Of a stretch of DNA of 64,000 nucleotides, positions 10,778 through 25,700 are shown in pieces. The number at the start of each line of letters is the position of its first letter. The stretch's first letter is position 1. A program made the translations under genes and the position numbers. The notes beneath the pieces are model-generated. The model searched no databases, was not told where the DNA came from, and saw only the letters and a list, made by a program, of their open reading frames with translations. Source of the DNA: Marthasterias glacialis (Eukaryota; Echinodermata; Asteroidea; Forcipulatida; Asteriidae); NCBI GenBank assembly GCA_911728455.2, contig OU452225.1, positions 20,928,495-20,992,494 on the forward strand, read 5' to 3'.

Positions 10778-13700
10778 CTGGTGGGATTTGAACAATAGAG
10801 GGCAGCATGACATGATTACACTGTGCAAATTCAATCCTGAGGGCCTTTCTACTCTTGGCTTCATGCAATTTTTCTAATAAATCCTAACTTATGTTACATG
10901 TAAAAATGCCCATATCAGGCTGCACTGCTGTATCACATTTTCCTTTATCTAGCAAACATTTCAAAAAAAATATAAATACACAAAGAGAACTGTACAGTGT
11001 ACAATAATATAAAAGTGAAAAGTTATTAATTAAACCATCCCAGGGTTTTAATAACTAATAGAATAGAGACAGTTATTCCTGGTACAGACTTACGAGTTTA
11101 AACACTCCCCTCTATCAGGGTTTTAATAACTAATAGAATAGAGACAGTTATTCCTGGTACAGACTTACGAGTTTAAACACTCCCCTCTATCAGGGTTTTA
11201 ATAACTAATAGAATAGAGACAGTTATTCCTGGTGTAGACTTACGAGTTTAAACACTCCCCTCTATCAGGGTTTTAATAACTAATAGAATAGAGACAGTTA
11301 TTCCTGGTACAGACTTACGAGTTTAAACACTCCCCTCTATCAGGGTTTTAATAACTAGTAGAATAAAGACAGTTATTCCTGGTGTAGACTTACGAGTTTA
11401 AACACTCTCCTCTATCAGGGTTTTAATAACTAATAGAATAGAGACAGTTATTCCTGGTGTAGACTTACGAGTTTAAACACTCCCCTCTATCAGGGTTTTA
11501 ATAACTAGTAGAATAGAGACAGTTATTCCTGGTGTAGACTTACGAGTTTAGACACTCCCCTCTATCCGGGATGAGTTTCAAGGCCCGGTACAGCTCCACT
11601 GTCGTTGGTGTGCTGATGATATGCTGTAATCGTTGTCCCTTCGGTGTATTCTCGTTGGTGGGCGGGGCTGTGGGCGTATGTTCAGAGAGATGGCCGCTTG
11701 GACCTTGGATAAACAGAAGAACATAAAGATAAGGTGGAGAATCACTTCTGAACTCGATTTGAATTCAATTACAATTTAGATAACTACATATCATTTAGTG
11801 TCAAATTCCTCCTAACTAGTTGCTCTTGGGGCACAGGCCTTGATCTTAACCGAGGCCACCAAGGCCATTGAGTTTCATGCCCAGTGGAGTTGGCCAGTAT
11901 GCCCTTCAGAAAAATTGCACTGTTACTACCAACTTGGCCAGCATGCCCTTGTACAATTTCTCTGATCTAGCCAGGAAAGGCCTGCCCCCGTTTTCCTTAA
12001 GAGGGCCTGGGGGCATCACAAAAATGTAAAAGTTATATTTAAAGATTAAAGCCAGTGTATTACACTTTTTATAATACCCAAAAGAAAGAGTTTGATTCGA
12101 TTTTCCACTCTGAGAAATTGACAAACACATTTTAAGGGAATTTAAAAAACAGGATAACAATAAAAGAATAAATAGCAAAGTCAATGAAAGGAATGTGGAT
12201 GAGGAAGCAAAAATCTAGTTATAAATAAATGGGAATAAAATGTATTTTTTATTTACACAAGGAAGGGTTTCAATGCAATGTTTTTCCATAATAAAAAAAA
12301 AAACAACAACAAATACAAACAATGAATTTATAATTGAACAAGAAATTTGCTGAAAAGTTGCTTGCCTGGACAACGTAAACAAAGTACTTTTTTCCAGTAA
12401 CAGAAGACCGTTATGGCATTACTGTTACACTTTTGCTGCTAGAATTACACCACAGACATGTTTTCTCATGCACAATGTAACCTTTCGTATAATGACTTAT
12501 GAGTAGTAGAAAACCGATCAAACTTTCATGCTCAGTTTTCTCAAAACACAATTTTGCACAGTAATTGTTTTCGTCTATTTTCCAGTAAAACTTCTGTTAC
12601 GCCCCTTCTTCCGGTCACACCACAACGACATTTTGGCTGGTATCCCACTTCTGCTAAGCAGGATTAATCTGTGCTAAGCAAAGTTGACTATGTCAGAATG
12701 GTTAAAGATTTGATGTGACTTACTGCTGGATTTGTTGATGTACTTGGCTGGTCGGAGAGGAGGGGATGTCCCTGGTTTGGATGGGCTCAACATGAGTTGC
12801 TGTTGGAGAAAAGTTCCTCGCTCTTCCTCAAACTTTTTACGCTGTCAAAAAAGATGATGAAAACAAAACCAATTGACACACTTTATCCTCCTTGGAAGAT
12901 TCGCAGATAGATTTGCAGATGAAAGGATTTGGTGTCTTGAAATGATGTGTGGGGTTCAACCATTCCTGGTAGGTTGTGTTTCCAATAATAAGCCTGATAC
13001 TTCACGGAGGCAATGGAGGCAATTGCCTCTGTTGCCCCTGGTCATTGCCTTGGTGCCCTTGAAATGTTCCAATACAAATTTACTACTTCCTGATAGAGGT
13101 ACCCTTTATCAAGACGAAAATGCCTCGGTGCCCTTGCCCTTTCAAGAACAAAGCAATCAGGCCTGCAATAAGATGCTGGCGACGCCAAATGCGACACCAA
13201 CAAATAAAAAAGTCAACAGTTTATATGTTGAGAAAATTCATACATTCTTATAAGGGACCTTGTCAAAATTGGTCCAAGACAACCAGCTGGTAAAACAGTC
13301 CAGGACAGGTTTTCTCAGCCACTGTTGATAGACCTTGTTTGCAACTGCTTTATGGGACAAACCATTGGAGAAGTTAACAGTGCCTGACTTCTTCCAGAGA
13401 TTAATTGTTTACAAACCGAAGACTAAGATCACTATCTACTGGAAAACAACCTGGGGGCTCTCCACAGGCATGATTTGTAGTTTCAAGGTCGGGTGTAGCT
13501 ACACCACACACCAATGACCTCCAACCTTTCAGCCTTTTCTGAAAGTATAAAAGCTACATGCATATCAAAGCTAGTGGCAGTTTGCGGCCGTTATGTGTGT
13601 TTAACAGGGTGTTTGTACTCTGGTTACAGCAATGGCCATTGGCTGTAGTGACAACACTAAAGAATAGGCCTATTCAGTGATCCAGCCATAGCCACTGCTC

Positions 13701-16700
13701 AAGCCATCAATTTGGACATTGCCCTTTATTACCTCTCGTCCAAGCCTGATGGCAGCATCAGTGAAGTTCCTTCTCTCTTTCTCAAAGGAAGCCTTCTGCT
13801 GATAGAACATCCTCTTCTCATCTGCCAAGGTCTCCTTCTCCTCTAAGAACTGGGAGTCCTTCAAGAGAGCCATGAGACCGTCGTCCATACTAGTATCCTG
13901 TACAGACTGTAAAAATGTGGTGAGAAAAAGAATTGGTTTAAATAATAATAATAATAATAATTTGAGAGGTTAATCATCCTTACTGGCAGCTGAGACGCTG
14001 AATTGCAAACGATGCGGAGCACAGCCTGAGATCGAAAGTGTTTGGTTTTTCCGGAGGGAGGAAAAAACAGATGGCCTGGAGAAAAACCCTCGTGGCACAG
14101 GAGAAAACCATCGCACAACTCTACTCACATATGGCCCTAGCCAGGACTCAAACCGGGGACACATTGGTGAGAGGCGAGCGCTTTAGGCACATGCCACCCA
14201 TGCCTTGTTTAAAATGTCTTTACATCAATCAACAGATCAATTACCTGAAGAGCTTATTTTATGCATGCAAGTGTTTTGTGTCTGTTCTCTTTGGACAGGG
14301 GGGGCAGGGGCCAGGGGAGGGACAAGGTAGAACCGCTCAGTTGTTATTTCTCTTTGATAGAACCTTGTAGTTTGTCACTCAAAGATATAATGTGGAACTG
14401 AGACAAGCATTTACATGGAATAATGGTATTTGTAGTTCAGTCTATCTACTTATTTGGGTTTGAGTGGGACTTTTATTTCTTTGTATTTTAACGAAAAAGG
14501 TGCATGAGAATGGGAGGGACTTACATGTAAGACGTGTTCCTGCTGCTCAATGATGCTATGATACACCTGTACCTTATCCTTCAACCGTGAGATCTCATCC
14601 TCCATGGTCTCAACGGTCGGGGCATCACTCCCTGGCAAGATCACCGTCCCATTAGGGTCACCAGAGTTCTCCTTGTTCTCCTGACTGGCAAGCTTGTCCT
14701 TCTCCATTCGCTGGATGTGCTCCCTCAGCCGCTGCCACTTCTGTCTCAGGCTGTTCTCAATGCCTTCCCGGACCATCTGGTAAGGCATCTGGAAGTGGCC
14801 GTGGGAGAGTTCATCCACGGAGGAGTCGTCGATGGATGTTGTGTCTTCGTCACTGTCATTGTTGTTCTGGGAAAGCTGCAAAGAGAAACAATCAATTGGC
14901 TGTTAATAATAAAGGGTTAGTGAATGAGCGTTGCCACTTCAAAAGACCTCAAGGTCATATACTATTAGTTATCACACAAGCGCGAGTGGAATACGGACAA
15001 ATATAGCACTTCTGCATCCAAATGAGGCTGAAGGGTGTGATAATGAATTTATCTTCCAGCTGACTAAAGTGTGATCATCACACGATCAAACAAAGCTTAC
15101 AAAGGAAATTCAGCAAACAAATTATCTTATTTAACTTTCCAAACAAACTACTGCTAGAGACATGAAAGCGTGATAAATTAATTTTTGTGGCGTGACGTTC
15201 ACGAAACTAAAGATATGCAAAGATTTTGGGTCTTGCACAATTTGAGCTTAGTGACACTACTGTAACTAAGCAACCAAGACGTTTCAAGACTTGTTACTTG
15301 GCAGAAAGAAAGGTATCAGTGAATACCTTCTGAATATTAACATCACTAAATTTTTTTTAGCATTATGTCAATTCGTGAAAACCGTGACGACTTGTTCCCT
15401 GTTCAACAACCTGGCCAACTTTGGCCTGTTATACAATACTCTTGGGTTGGGATGGAGATGAGGGATTAAGGGGGGTGATTAAGGAGGGGGGGTAGGGGAT
15501 TAAGGGGAGAAGGTACTAACCAGGCCTTTATCTCCTTCACGGTTCAGAAGATCCACCAGCTCCTTCTGCATATTACTCAATGACTCTCTTAACACTTGGT
15601 TCTCCAGCATCATCTCTTTCTGTCTCTCCTCGTAGTTCGTGATGATCAGTCGATACATTTCCTCTTCGTGTCTACAAGAAAAAGAGATTTTCAAAAAATA
15701 ACCACTTGTGTACACCTGGGCAGCACATTACCAACAACTTTGTAACTAAGTAACTTTCTTAAAAAACAGCCTAGAGCATGTTCGATCAAGGACCATAGTC
15801 AAACATTGTTTGACAAACTCTAATCGGACGCTTGGTAGTTGTCAATGGTTGGACTAGTCTAGTCGATGATTCGCAACCAGCATATCACATCGCTGGTTAC
15901 CTATAGCTGTTTTAATATTACAGTGCATGGAGGACCAGTTATCAGAAAATAGAATAGTTTGACTAGTCATCATTCGCACTTCAGTGCGCATACGCTACGC
16001 ATGTTACAACCAACCACTAGTTAACCATTGGTCCTTGATCAAGCATGCTCTAGTCTCCATTCCTGGAGATTCATTCCTTAAACAGTGAAGGTCAATTCAA
16101 AATAATCAAATCTCTTACAATTGAATTTTGTTCCCCAAATGTTTTGCCCCACCCATTCATCCCCGATTTTTAATTTCAAAAGATGTTTTTCTATATTATT
16201 TCCTTGTTTTGCCTTGTTAAAATTAAAAATAAAAAATATTGATGATTCTGAATAGCCCCTAAACCCGCTTTTCCGGGGCAAAAAAAAAGGGGCATTCCAA
16301 TAAACAATGAACAATGGTACAGGGAAATTGCTGATCAAATTTAAATAATAAAAAATATTGATGATTCTGAATAGCCCCTAAACCCGCTTTTCCGGGGCAA
16401 AAAAAGGGGCATTCCAATTTAAAACAATGGTACAGGGAAATTGCTGATCAAATTTAAATACAGTCATCCCTGAGTATGTTTGGTTCCATCAACAAACACT
16501 GAACTTACTTTGTACCCGTTTTTCCAGTTTTCCACGTGGCTCTTTTGCCATCTGTTCGTTGCAATGAGTTCAATATGTCCATACCTACAAGTAAGACGTA
16601 AATGAGGAAGTATTATTCAACTTGTGGGATTTAAAACCAACAATAATTGAAATTTAAATCAACTTTTGGGCGAACAAAGAAAATTGCGAGAATGGGATGG

Positions 16701-19700
16701 CTTCTGACTAGCACCCCCGAACAAAGATATTGACAAAATAGGGAGACCACTACATAGGGCTAGATATCTCAGTTGGTAGAGCACCAGCACATTAAGCCGT
16801 AGGTCACAGGGATTCACAGGTTCAAATCCCTTTCTTGTTAATTTTTCTTTGATCACCCCAAAACTGAATATGATAATTTTAACAGAAACCTATTGTCAGT
16901 AAATGTATCAAATTGCTGTTTATTTATATGGATGTATTTTCATAGATGGGGGAAAAAACGATGGGGGGAAAAAAAAGATGGGAGAAAAATTAATTTGTTA
17001 TTTTTGATTACCAAATCGTGTTGGAGGTGGTGGAAAGGCAAATAGTCTGAACTATTTTGATAAAATGATTCAGTGTTTATTATTGCTGTCAAATATAGGA
17101 AACAAGACAAACATGGTGGCATTATCTTCCAGTACGCGCTAATCCTCCAATCAGATTGCTCAATGGGAGTGGGATAATAAACCATATCATACTCCCAGTA
17201 GTCTATACTGCACTCTGCGTATATATTGAGTATCATGGGTCACGCTCTGTAGACAGACAGTGCAAAGTGACGTTCTAAAATTTGCGCGTTGCACGTTTTG
17301 CTCTCCATCAAATAACACTCAAAGCTGTATTATCTTCCAGTTGACTGGAAGATAAATTTGTTATCACACTCCAACTCGTGGAATATGGGAAAATATAGCA
17401 CGTCTGCGTCCCATATCAGACTCCCCTTTGGCCTCGTGGGATATGGGATGCAGAAGCGCTGTATTTTCCTGTATTCCAAGAGTGCGGGTGTGGTAACTTA
17501 TAATGTGACACAGCTCTATACTATGTAGGCTGGTGTTCCATCTGACTCATACATGTCATCAGGGTCTTTCCAAAACCACGGCTTTGGCTTCAGTTCCGGC
17601 TTAGGCTCCTTCAGATGTGCTTTTGTTATGGGGCTTCAATCAAGGTGGATAAAGCCTTTCGCAGAGCCAAAACCAAAGCCGTGATTTCAAAAAGGCCCAT
17701 GATTCAAGGTTTTTACAGCTTGAAGTTAAAGCGTTTAATAGTTTGGCAGGAAAATGACAACTGTTCTACTGATGTCATTCTAAATTTAACTGGAATGCTA
17801 TTTTGATGGGATTACATAAAGCACTATCGGAAGTTCTTTATTGGTTTCTCTAAGCATCTAATTTGAACACATGTGTTCATACGGAACCAGACGAACTGCG
17901 CATACAAGTATGTTGAATAAAAACAAGACAAATGTTGTGTGTGTTTTTCTACAGATTATTACGTATTACATTACTGCAAGTGACACAAAAAGTTAAATGC
18001 AAATTATTGGAAACAATATCAATAAGTTTCAATCTGAAAGCTCACTGACTATAGAGTTTCAACCTGTACCAATCCTCCAGAGAAATATTTCCATCAGAAA
18101 GCTCACTGATTCTAAAGTTCATACCAGTACCAATCCTCCAGAGAAATATTTCCCTCTGAAAGCTCACTGATTATAAAGTTCATACCAGTACCAATCCTCC
18201 AGAGAAATATTTCCCTCTGAAAGCTCACTGATTCTAAAGTTCATACCACTACCAATCCTCCAGAGAAATATTTCCCTCTGAAAGCTCACTGATTATAAAG
18301 TTTAAATCACTACCAATCCTCCATTGCATCTGATTAAGCAGTTGTTGCCATGAAACCTCATGCAGTTTTTTAGTTGGTCTTAAAGTGCTAAACGGCTACC
18401 CTCATACACATGTAACTACCCTCCAGGGAAATACTGTCAAAGCCGAGAAGGTAGCACTTGAAGACCTCTAAAACCACAGCCTTCTCCCTTAACAGTGGTC
18501 CGCTGGCTAGTTAATGCTAGTTAAAACACCTGAGGACCAGTCAAAATTCTCTCCAAAATGGCCTGTTGGCTACCTCAGTGTTAAAACACGTCCCTATTTA
18601 GTATGAAATGTGGACCAGTGAAAACGATGGTGGACCAGTGAAATGACAAGCTAACTAGTCCTGCTGGCTAGTTACTGACTGAAAAAGTTAAGGGCAAACC
18701 CTAAACCACCATTGCTTATTTTGATTGCCACAATCGAAATAAGCCAGATACAAAAGAATCCCTCACAATACATAAACCATTTACGATGTTTTAACCTTTT
18801 AGTCACTGTATCACCCGAAACCACTCGGCCTTTTATTCACTGAACCACCTGAAACTGCCTGAGATTATAAAACACTTTGTATCTCGGGTTTTACACATGC
18901 TAGCGGATCACACTAAACAACCATAGGTAGAGCGTGATCTGAAGACTACAATGGTCCCAAAATAACCTACGGTCACCATTGAAAAAAATGGAATAATCCA
19001 CTTCCAAAGGTTAGTAGTAGTACAGACCATATTGTATGTACAATGCATTTTACGCATAATAATGTACACAGCAGACGGCGACAATGCTTATTTTAGTTGT
19101 GCTTTTGCCATGTTTAAATACATTATTGAAAGGAATTTACATTTTAAAGCAAATTGTTATCTGTAAGTACTAAAGACACTGTTGGTCATTTCCAAAGGTA
19201 TGACTTGATTTGTTTTAATCACTTCGTTAACATTTTGTTCTGGTTTGAAACGACGGTACAGTCGAAAAAGTTGTGTGCACAACTTTCCTTGCAAATTTCA
19301 GGTTCTCTAATTTAGTTGATGTGTCGTTACATTTCCAAGCTCAAAGCTTCAATTTAGTAAAAGCAAACAAACAAACGTGTAAATCATTGGAAAAATAACT
19401 GTTTCCTCAGCAAAATAAACCAAACTTGTACCACAAAAAAATCATCCCAACGAAACTTATATCAAGAATTCTAGATACTGCGTTAAACCGGTGACGTTTC
19501 CCTGTCTCGTTCAGTTAGTAAATTACATAAATTGAAGTTGTGTACAGGGGCTAATGGATGAAATAAAACATGAGCACTGATATTGATGAATTTATCACAG
19601 GTTGGTTGGATGATGTGTTATTTGAAATCTAGAGGATCGGAATAGTTTACTTTTCTAACAATGCAAAGTACATAACCATGCAAAGTACATGACCATGCAC

Positions 19701-22700
19701 TATGTACTTTGCCTGTGTTTGCAACACATTTGATGAATCTAAGCATATATTACAAGCAGAGCATACTGAATAGATTCATATTTAACATCATCGGTAGCTT
19801 CTTAAAGTTCTTTATACAGGATGTTATCTATTACATGAAGAGGAAATCAGATTCATTCTCAACTTTCTCAAATTAATTTTGCTTCCTCTTTTGCAGATGA
19901 ATAAATTCATGAGCTGTCAAGTGGATAACTTCTGGGATTGAAGGGATCCATGAAAGCTACATGTACATTGTAAGGTACTGGGGTTAAGATGAGACCTAGG
20001 GCTCTGGGTGTTGGTTAAGGGGCTAAGGAGGCTTGGGCTCTAGGAGTTAGGATCTAAGAAAGGTATGGTCCTTGACATGCATGCATGGACTAGGGAGGCC
20101 CAAGTTCCAGGTGATAGGATAAAGGAAAGGTAAGTTTCGGGACATGAGTGAATGGAACAGGGAGGCCTGGGTTCCAATTGATAAGATGAAAGATAAAGTT
20201 CTGGTTGTGGGTGAAGGGGCTAGTAGAGAGGATTGGATTCCAGGGGATAGGATTTAACAAAGTTAAGGTTCCGGTTGTGTGTGGAGGGGCTAGAGAGGAT
20301 TGGGTTCCAGATTCCAGGTCATAGGATCAAGGAAAGGTAAGGTTCTGTTGTGGTTAAAGGGGCTAAAGGGGATTGGGTTCCAAGGGATATGATCTAGGAA
20401 AGGTAAGGTTCAAGTTGTGGGTTGAGGGGCTAGAAGGGATTGGGTTCCAAGGGATATGATCCATGAAAGGTCAATATTTAGGCATGGGTGAATGGAATAG
20501 AGAGCCTTGGATTTCAGGTCATAGGATCAAGGAAAGTTAGAGTAAAGGGATTTGGTGAAGGGGCTAAGGAGGCTTGGTTTCTAGGGGTTAGGATCTAGGA
20601 AAGCTAGGGCTCAATGGATGCATTCAGGAACAGTGAGATGAGTGAGGTGTCTTCTCATCTCTACTAACCTATTCTCCTCTCTTGGTTTTTATCTGTCAGC
20701 AGCTGATGTATTCTTTCTTTCATCTTATTGATCTCTCGTTCTTTCTTCTTCAGATCATGCTTGAACTGAGTGTCTCGATGCTTCACAATGCTCTCCAGTT
20801 TCTTCATCTAAAAAAGACAAGTACAAAGAGAACGTTGGTCATTCGGGTACATGTAACTCAAATGACCAATCCGGAATGTGTCCTGGCAAGGCCTAGTCCA
20901 AGACACTCGGGTCCAAAGAGGAGACTGAGATGGTCCGATTCTTCTCAAAAAAGATGAGCACAAAGAGAATGTTGGTCACAAGAGTAAATCCAATGACCAA
21001 TCTGGGGTGTGTCCTGCCAAGACCTAGGCCTACATGTAGAACAGGACAAGGTACAAGGGGGAGACCCAGAATGTCCATACGAAAGGTTCGGGTCGATGCC
21101 AAGACCTTGAGGTCAGAGACAAAGATTGAGACTGAATTCTGAAGGTTGGGACATACAATGTAGACTGCAACTTTGAGATGTAGACATGCAAATTACATTG
21201 AACGAAATAATGAGGCCAGACAAATCTGACGTGCGATATTTAATAAAGTATTAATACAAACATGAGCACCCAGAATACAAGTACAGGTAGCTGATGTGAT
21301 TATTTTCAAAAATAAAGTTTGAGTTTGTGATCTAGCGAAATATCTTAACAATCAATTGGTTTTTCCATGGATATTATTCCTGAACCTTTTAAATCTTGGT
21401 AGAAGAATGCAGTCTCACTGCAAATTAGAAACAAAACATGCAGTTTCATTTGTCACGTCTCAGCATGATCCAAGTACAATTTTGAAATCTTAATTATCCA
21501 AAACAACGACCAAGACTGGTCATAACACTTACATGTACAACAATAATGTCCAGGAACAGGAACCAACAGTTTTTTTGAATTCTAATTTTAATAGGCAAAC
21601 AAGGAAACAATCATGAAGGTATTATTTGTAATTTTTACCCATACACCGACGTCTGTACACTATACTCAGTACCTTCCCGAGTCCTTTGAAAAATTCACAG
21701 GCATTTTCCTCGGTAGGGATTCGAACCCACACCTGCCATTCTAGAGCAGATGTCTTACCACCTAGACTGCCCGATAACATCTATTATAATGATGAAGGTG
21801 TTTAAGAAACAAGGTAAATTAAGAAACAAGTCCCCAAGAAATTGTGTATTCATATTCTTCAAATTGACCAACACAAGACCACATTCAAACAACCTCACCT
21901 CTTCTCTTGTGGTCTTGAGTTTGATGGCCAGCGTCTTATTTTGGTTAAGCTGTTGTCTCTCTTTCTCCGTCAGGGACACGTTGTCTCTCTCCAGCTGCTC
22001 TAGTTGTAATTTGAGACGGGAGTGGTTGGATTGTAGATGCTCCAAGTCCGAGTCACCCCGCATTTGCCTGTGATGAGAATAAAAAAACAACGCAAGTTAG
22101 AGAGTATCTTCTTTAACCTTAGGGAGAAAATTTGTTATTATTTCGATTGCTATTATTGTTTGGGAATATTGTTTTGGTTTAAAAAAAACCTAACATTTAC
22201 ATAATTACGCATACAACACAACTTTAAAAAATTGGCAAGTTAGCTTCGGCACTTAGAGATGGTAGAACACTTTAAAGAGGGAAAAAAAATACACAACATA
22301 AAAATATACACAAATATAAAGTTCATATAGATTCTTAAAACACAAGCACCAACTTATAAGTTGAGGTCTGACCTTCCAGTGCTTTTTCAATAAAGTGTAC
22401 ACCTGTACAGTAAAAAGATTCTTTTTTGTTGCCTCACAGTCCCCAGAGGACTGTGCAAATTTATTTATGCCGAGGCAGGCCTCGATTTTAAGAAATATGG
22501 GGGCAGGCCATTGCTGGCCAAATCAGAGAAAATGTACAAGGGCATGCTGGCCAAGTTGGTAGTGACAGTGCAATGTTTCTGAAGGGCATGCTGGCCAACT
22601 TGACAGGGCATGAGGCCAATGGGCTCGGTGGCCTTGGTTAAGATCAAGGCTTGCCGAGGGCAATTTATGGGAATATGTCATGCTTGGATGATGATCATAA

Positions 22701-25700
22701 CAAGGACTTTGCTACTTGAAGTTTTAACACACGAATACAATTTGTTTTTCTCAGTACTCACTTGGTTTCTTGCTCGTCGAGCTTGCGTAGGTTCTGTTGA
22801 TGCCTCTGTATGAGTTCATAGCAACAGTTTACTAATTGCACAATGTCAAATACCCCGGGCTGGCCTCGATCCGGCGATGTAAAGAGGGTCGGAAATCCTA
22901 GAATGGTCATCTCCTGAAGTGAATGATCAATGAAAGAAAAGTAGTTAAAAATGATCTTTGTTGAGAACCGGTCGCATCAAATGGGCCGTGCTATGGGGGC
23001 AATTCTCCAATGACTCATATTTGTTGACCACAGGTATAAAAAAAAAAGATCTTCTGAACAATTTTAGTGACTTGATATGTTGTAATCTATTACTGTCAAT
23101 AACAGATTTTAACATATCGAGTCAAGAAAGTCATCCAGTAGACAAGATTTCTAATTCATGTTTTCGATGTAACGCAAACTGTCACCATGAAATTGCCCAT
23201 GGGGTAAACCATTGGAATGCCCCATACAGTACACAGATGTCAAAATGGGTCGACTCCTCAACAAAGAGACTTTATGATAAGAAAAGATGGACAAGCAAGG
23301 TGGCAACATGGCCCCAACCCTTCAACTTGTCTTAGCTTCACTAAGTTAGTGCAAGTTAGTTACTGTCGAGTTGGGACTGAAAGATTTTTGCATTTCTGGA
23401 TGGATCTTCAATAAATTAATTTATTCTAAATTTTCATTTTCCCCCAAAAAATAGCCACATAAAATTTCTGATGGAAACTCTTGCATGAACAAGAATGAAA
23501 TTCCAGATGTATGTGTAATACATTTATACAGCAGTACATGTATGTATCAGTAGTTGGGAAAACACCTTTTTTAATTGTAGTTTTGCAAAGTTTGCCAATT
23601 TCCACAAGGCAAAAGTTTACACCAAAAAACAACCTTCAAGATATTCATTCCTTAATCTACCCATTACTTTAAGATACAATAAAAATCAAAAGTTGAAAAT
23701 GTAACCACCCTTACCTGCAGTAAACAAAACAAAAACCTTACATGTATATAATGGGTGGATATTTTTAAATTGAGTGGTAAGTATTTTCCTACTGCGGCCT
23801 GGGCCCAATATCATAGAGCTGCTTCAGCAGACAATACAGTAGTGCTTAACAATTTTCTGCTCAGCAAAAAATAAGCAGAAAACCAGTCACAAATGGTGTA
23901 TGTGACATGGTATTTTGGCTGGTATCCTTATTCTGGTAAGCAAAATTGGTTTTGTGCTTAGTTACTTTTTGTGCTTAAATGCAGTTGTATGAAAATAGGT
24001 CCTGGGCCCAATTTCATAGAGCTGCTTAATCAGAAAATATTGCAAAAGAATTTTCTGCTAAGCAAAAATGAGCAGGATACCAGTCACGGATGTGAAATGG
24101 TATTTTGGCTGGTAACCTTAGTCTGGTAAGCAAACTTTTGTAGTGCTTAGCTACTTTTTGTGCTTAAGCAGCACTATGAATTTGGGGTCTGGTGATTGCA
24201 TCCAGCAAGGTACCTCTAGAATGTCTGTCTTGTCTATAGGATTAAGGCGAAGGCTCAACCACTGATTTGGTGATTTTTAATAGTCAAGATAAGTGTGACA
24301 TTTCCATTGTAGCTGCAGCCTCACTTTAATACAATTTATCAAATCATTGCACAGTACCATTCCTCTGACCTTCGACATGCACCAATTAATGATGTGTTGA
24401 GAAATGGTTCTTTGTCATTTGACGGAAATGCTGGAAATGGCAAAGAGGTTCAGTTAGTCTACAAGGGATCGCTGCACCAATGCTGGCACCCCACTAAGAT
24501 TGAACATGTCCAGGGACGTGATAGCATTTTTCCCCGCAACACTTCCCCCCAACCCCCCCCCCCCCCCCCCCGCCATCCCCCCCAAAAAATAATAATAATA
24601 ATAATAAATAAATAAACAAAATAAAATAAAAATAGTGCACTTCAAGAAAAGCCGTCTTTGTTTTGCATTTAACATGTTTGCACTTAAAAAATGTCCAAAA
24701 GGAACCACCGGTGTAACAACTTGGCGTTTTGATGAATATGCTTTGATTGTCTTCAGGAGAAAGCATTCTAATCGTAACATGGAGTTGTTACAACACCAGT
24801 TCTTTTCAGAACCACCACATGACATATGGTGTAAACCGCAAACCTTACCAGAAGTTAGAAATTCATGTTTACCCGGGCCCTTTCTCTATGGTACACAATG
24901 CATACATGTACAGATGCACAAGTAAACTTGATTGGAAGAGTGAACTATATTGATACATGTACAGGTATCTAAGAAAAAAGTTTTCAGGGTTTTTCATCAT
25001 GTAAATGAAAATGTACTTCTTTCAAAACCAAAGCCCTTTAATATTTTAACAATTGAACTCTTTATTGGTACAATTTCAACCTAGGCTTATTATTTATTGG
25101 GCTTTAGTATCTAATGGGACAATAACAATCCCAGAAACAGACTACTCCCACTCCATTCTGTTGGTAAGGTGTGGGAGGTTGGGCGCCGTGCCAGGGGAAA
25201 TGCTTCCATGTAGGAAATGATGATTAAACCATGGAGGCAGAAATAGATTACACAGAGGATGTGACATGAGCCTGTGTCATTATCATGTATTTCAGCGAGC
25301 ACTTTATGATGCGTTTAATAGCAAAGGCGTTAGCATTACGTATATAGATTACACGTAAGAAGCACACAAAAAAAGTACACTAGTACTGTAAAGTACATAC
25401 TGAACAAAATATATAGTTAATGACATTATGCACATATTCTCCTCCAGGCCTATGTACTCTACAACGTCTACCATTGCGTGACTGGATTTTCATGTCAGCT
25501 GCACAGAGTTGCTCAATGAATTTTAGTCAGTTTAATTCTTTATTTGACAGGCAATGAAAATTGGCCAAATATAAAGCCCAAAAATCTAAAAGGCCTCTAA
25601 AACATCGCATCACTTGGTGTCAACATGATCAAGAATTTAAACCCTTTTAATAAAAAAAGGTATGTACTTTGAACCAAGTTGTGACAAAGTGGTCAATCGA

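Noticed and set aside
11041..11490. The 36-base mini-exons as real coding exons adding 12 residues per unit
   Set aside because: In the phase set by exon 10 the mini-exon reads TCT TAT TAA, an immediate stop, while direct joining to 10777 keeps the frame open.
11041..11565. Regularly spaced repeats resembling a CRISPR array
   Set aside because: The units are continuous 75-base tandem copies with no unique spacers, in an animal intron.
13670..13732. Read-through past SSX2IP exon 8 as the true C-terminus
   Set aside because: The family sequence continues in the exon at 12841-12724 in the right phase; the read-through tail has no match, though a minor isoform cannot be excluded.
16757..16830. 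tRNA gene on the plus strand
   Set aside because: The 5' and 3' acceptor strands do not pair; it is a SINE head.
21712..21780. tRNA gene on the minus strand
   Set aside because: The A and B boxes are good, but the acceptor and anticodon arms are poor and it runs into a SINE body.
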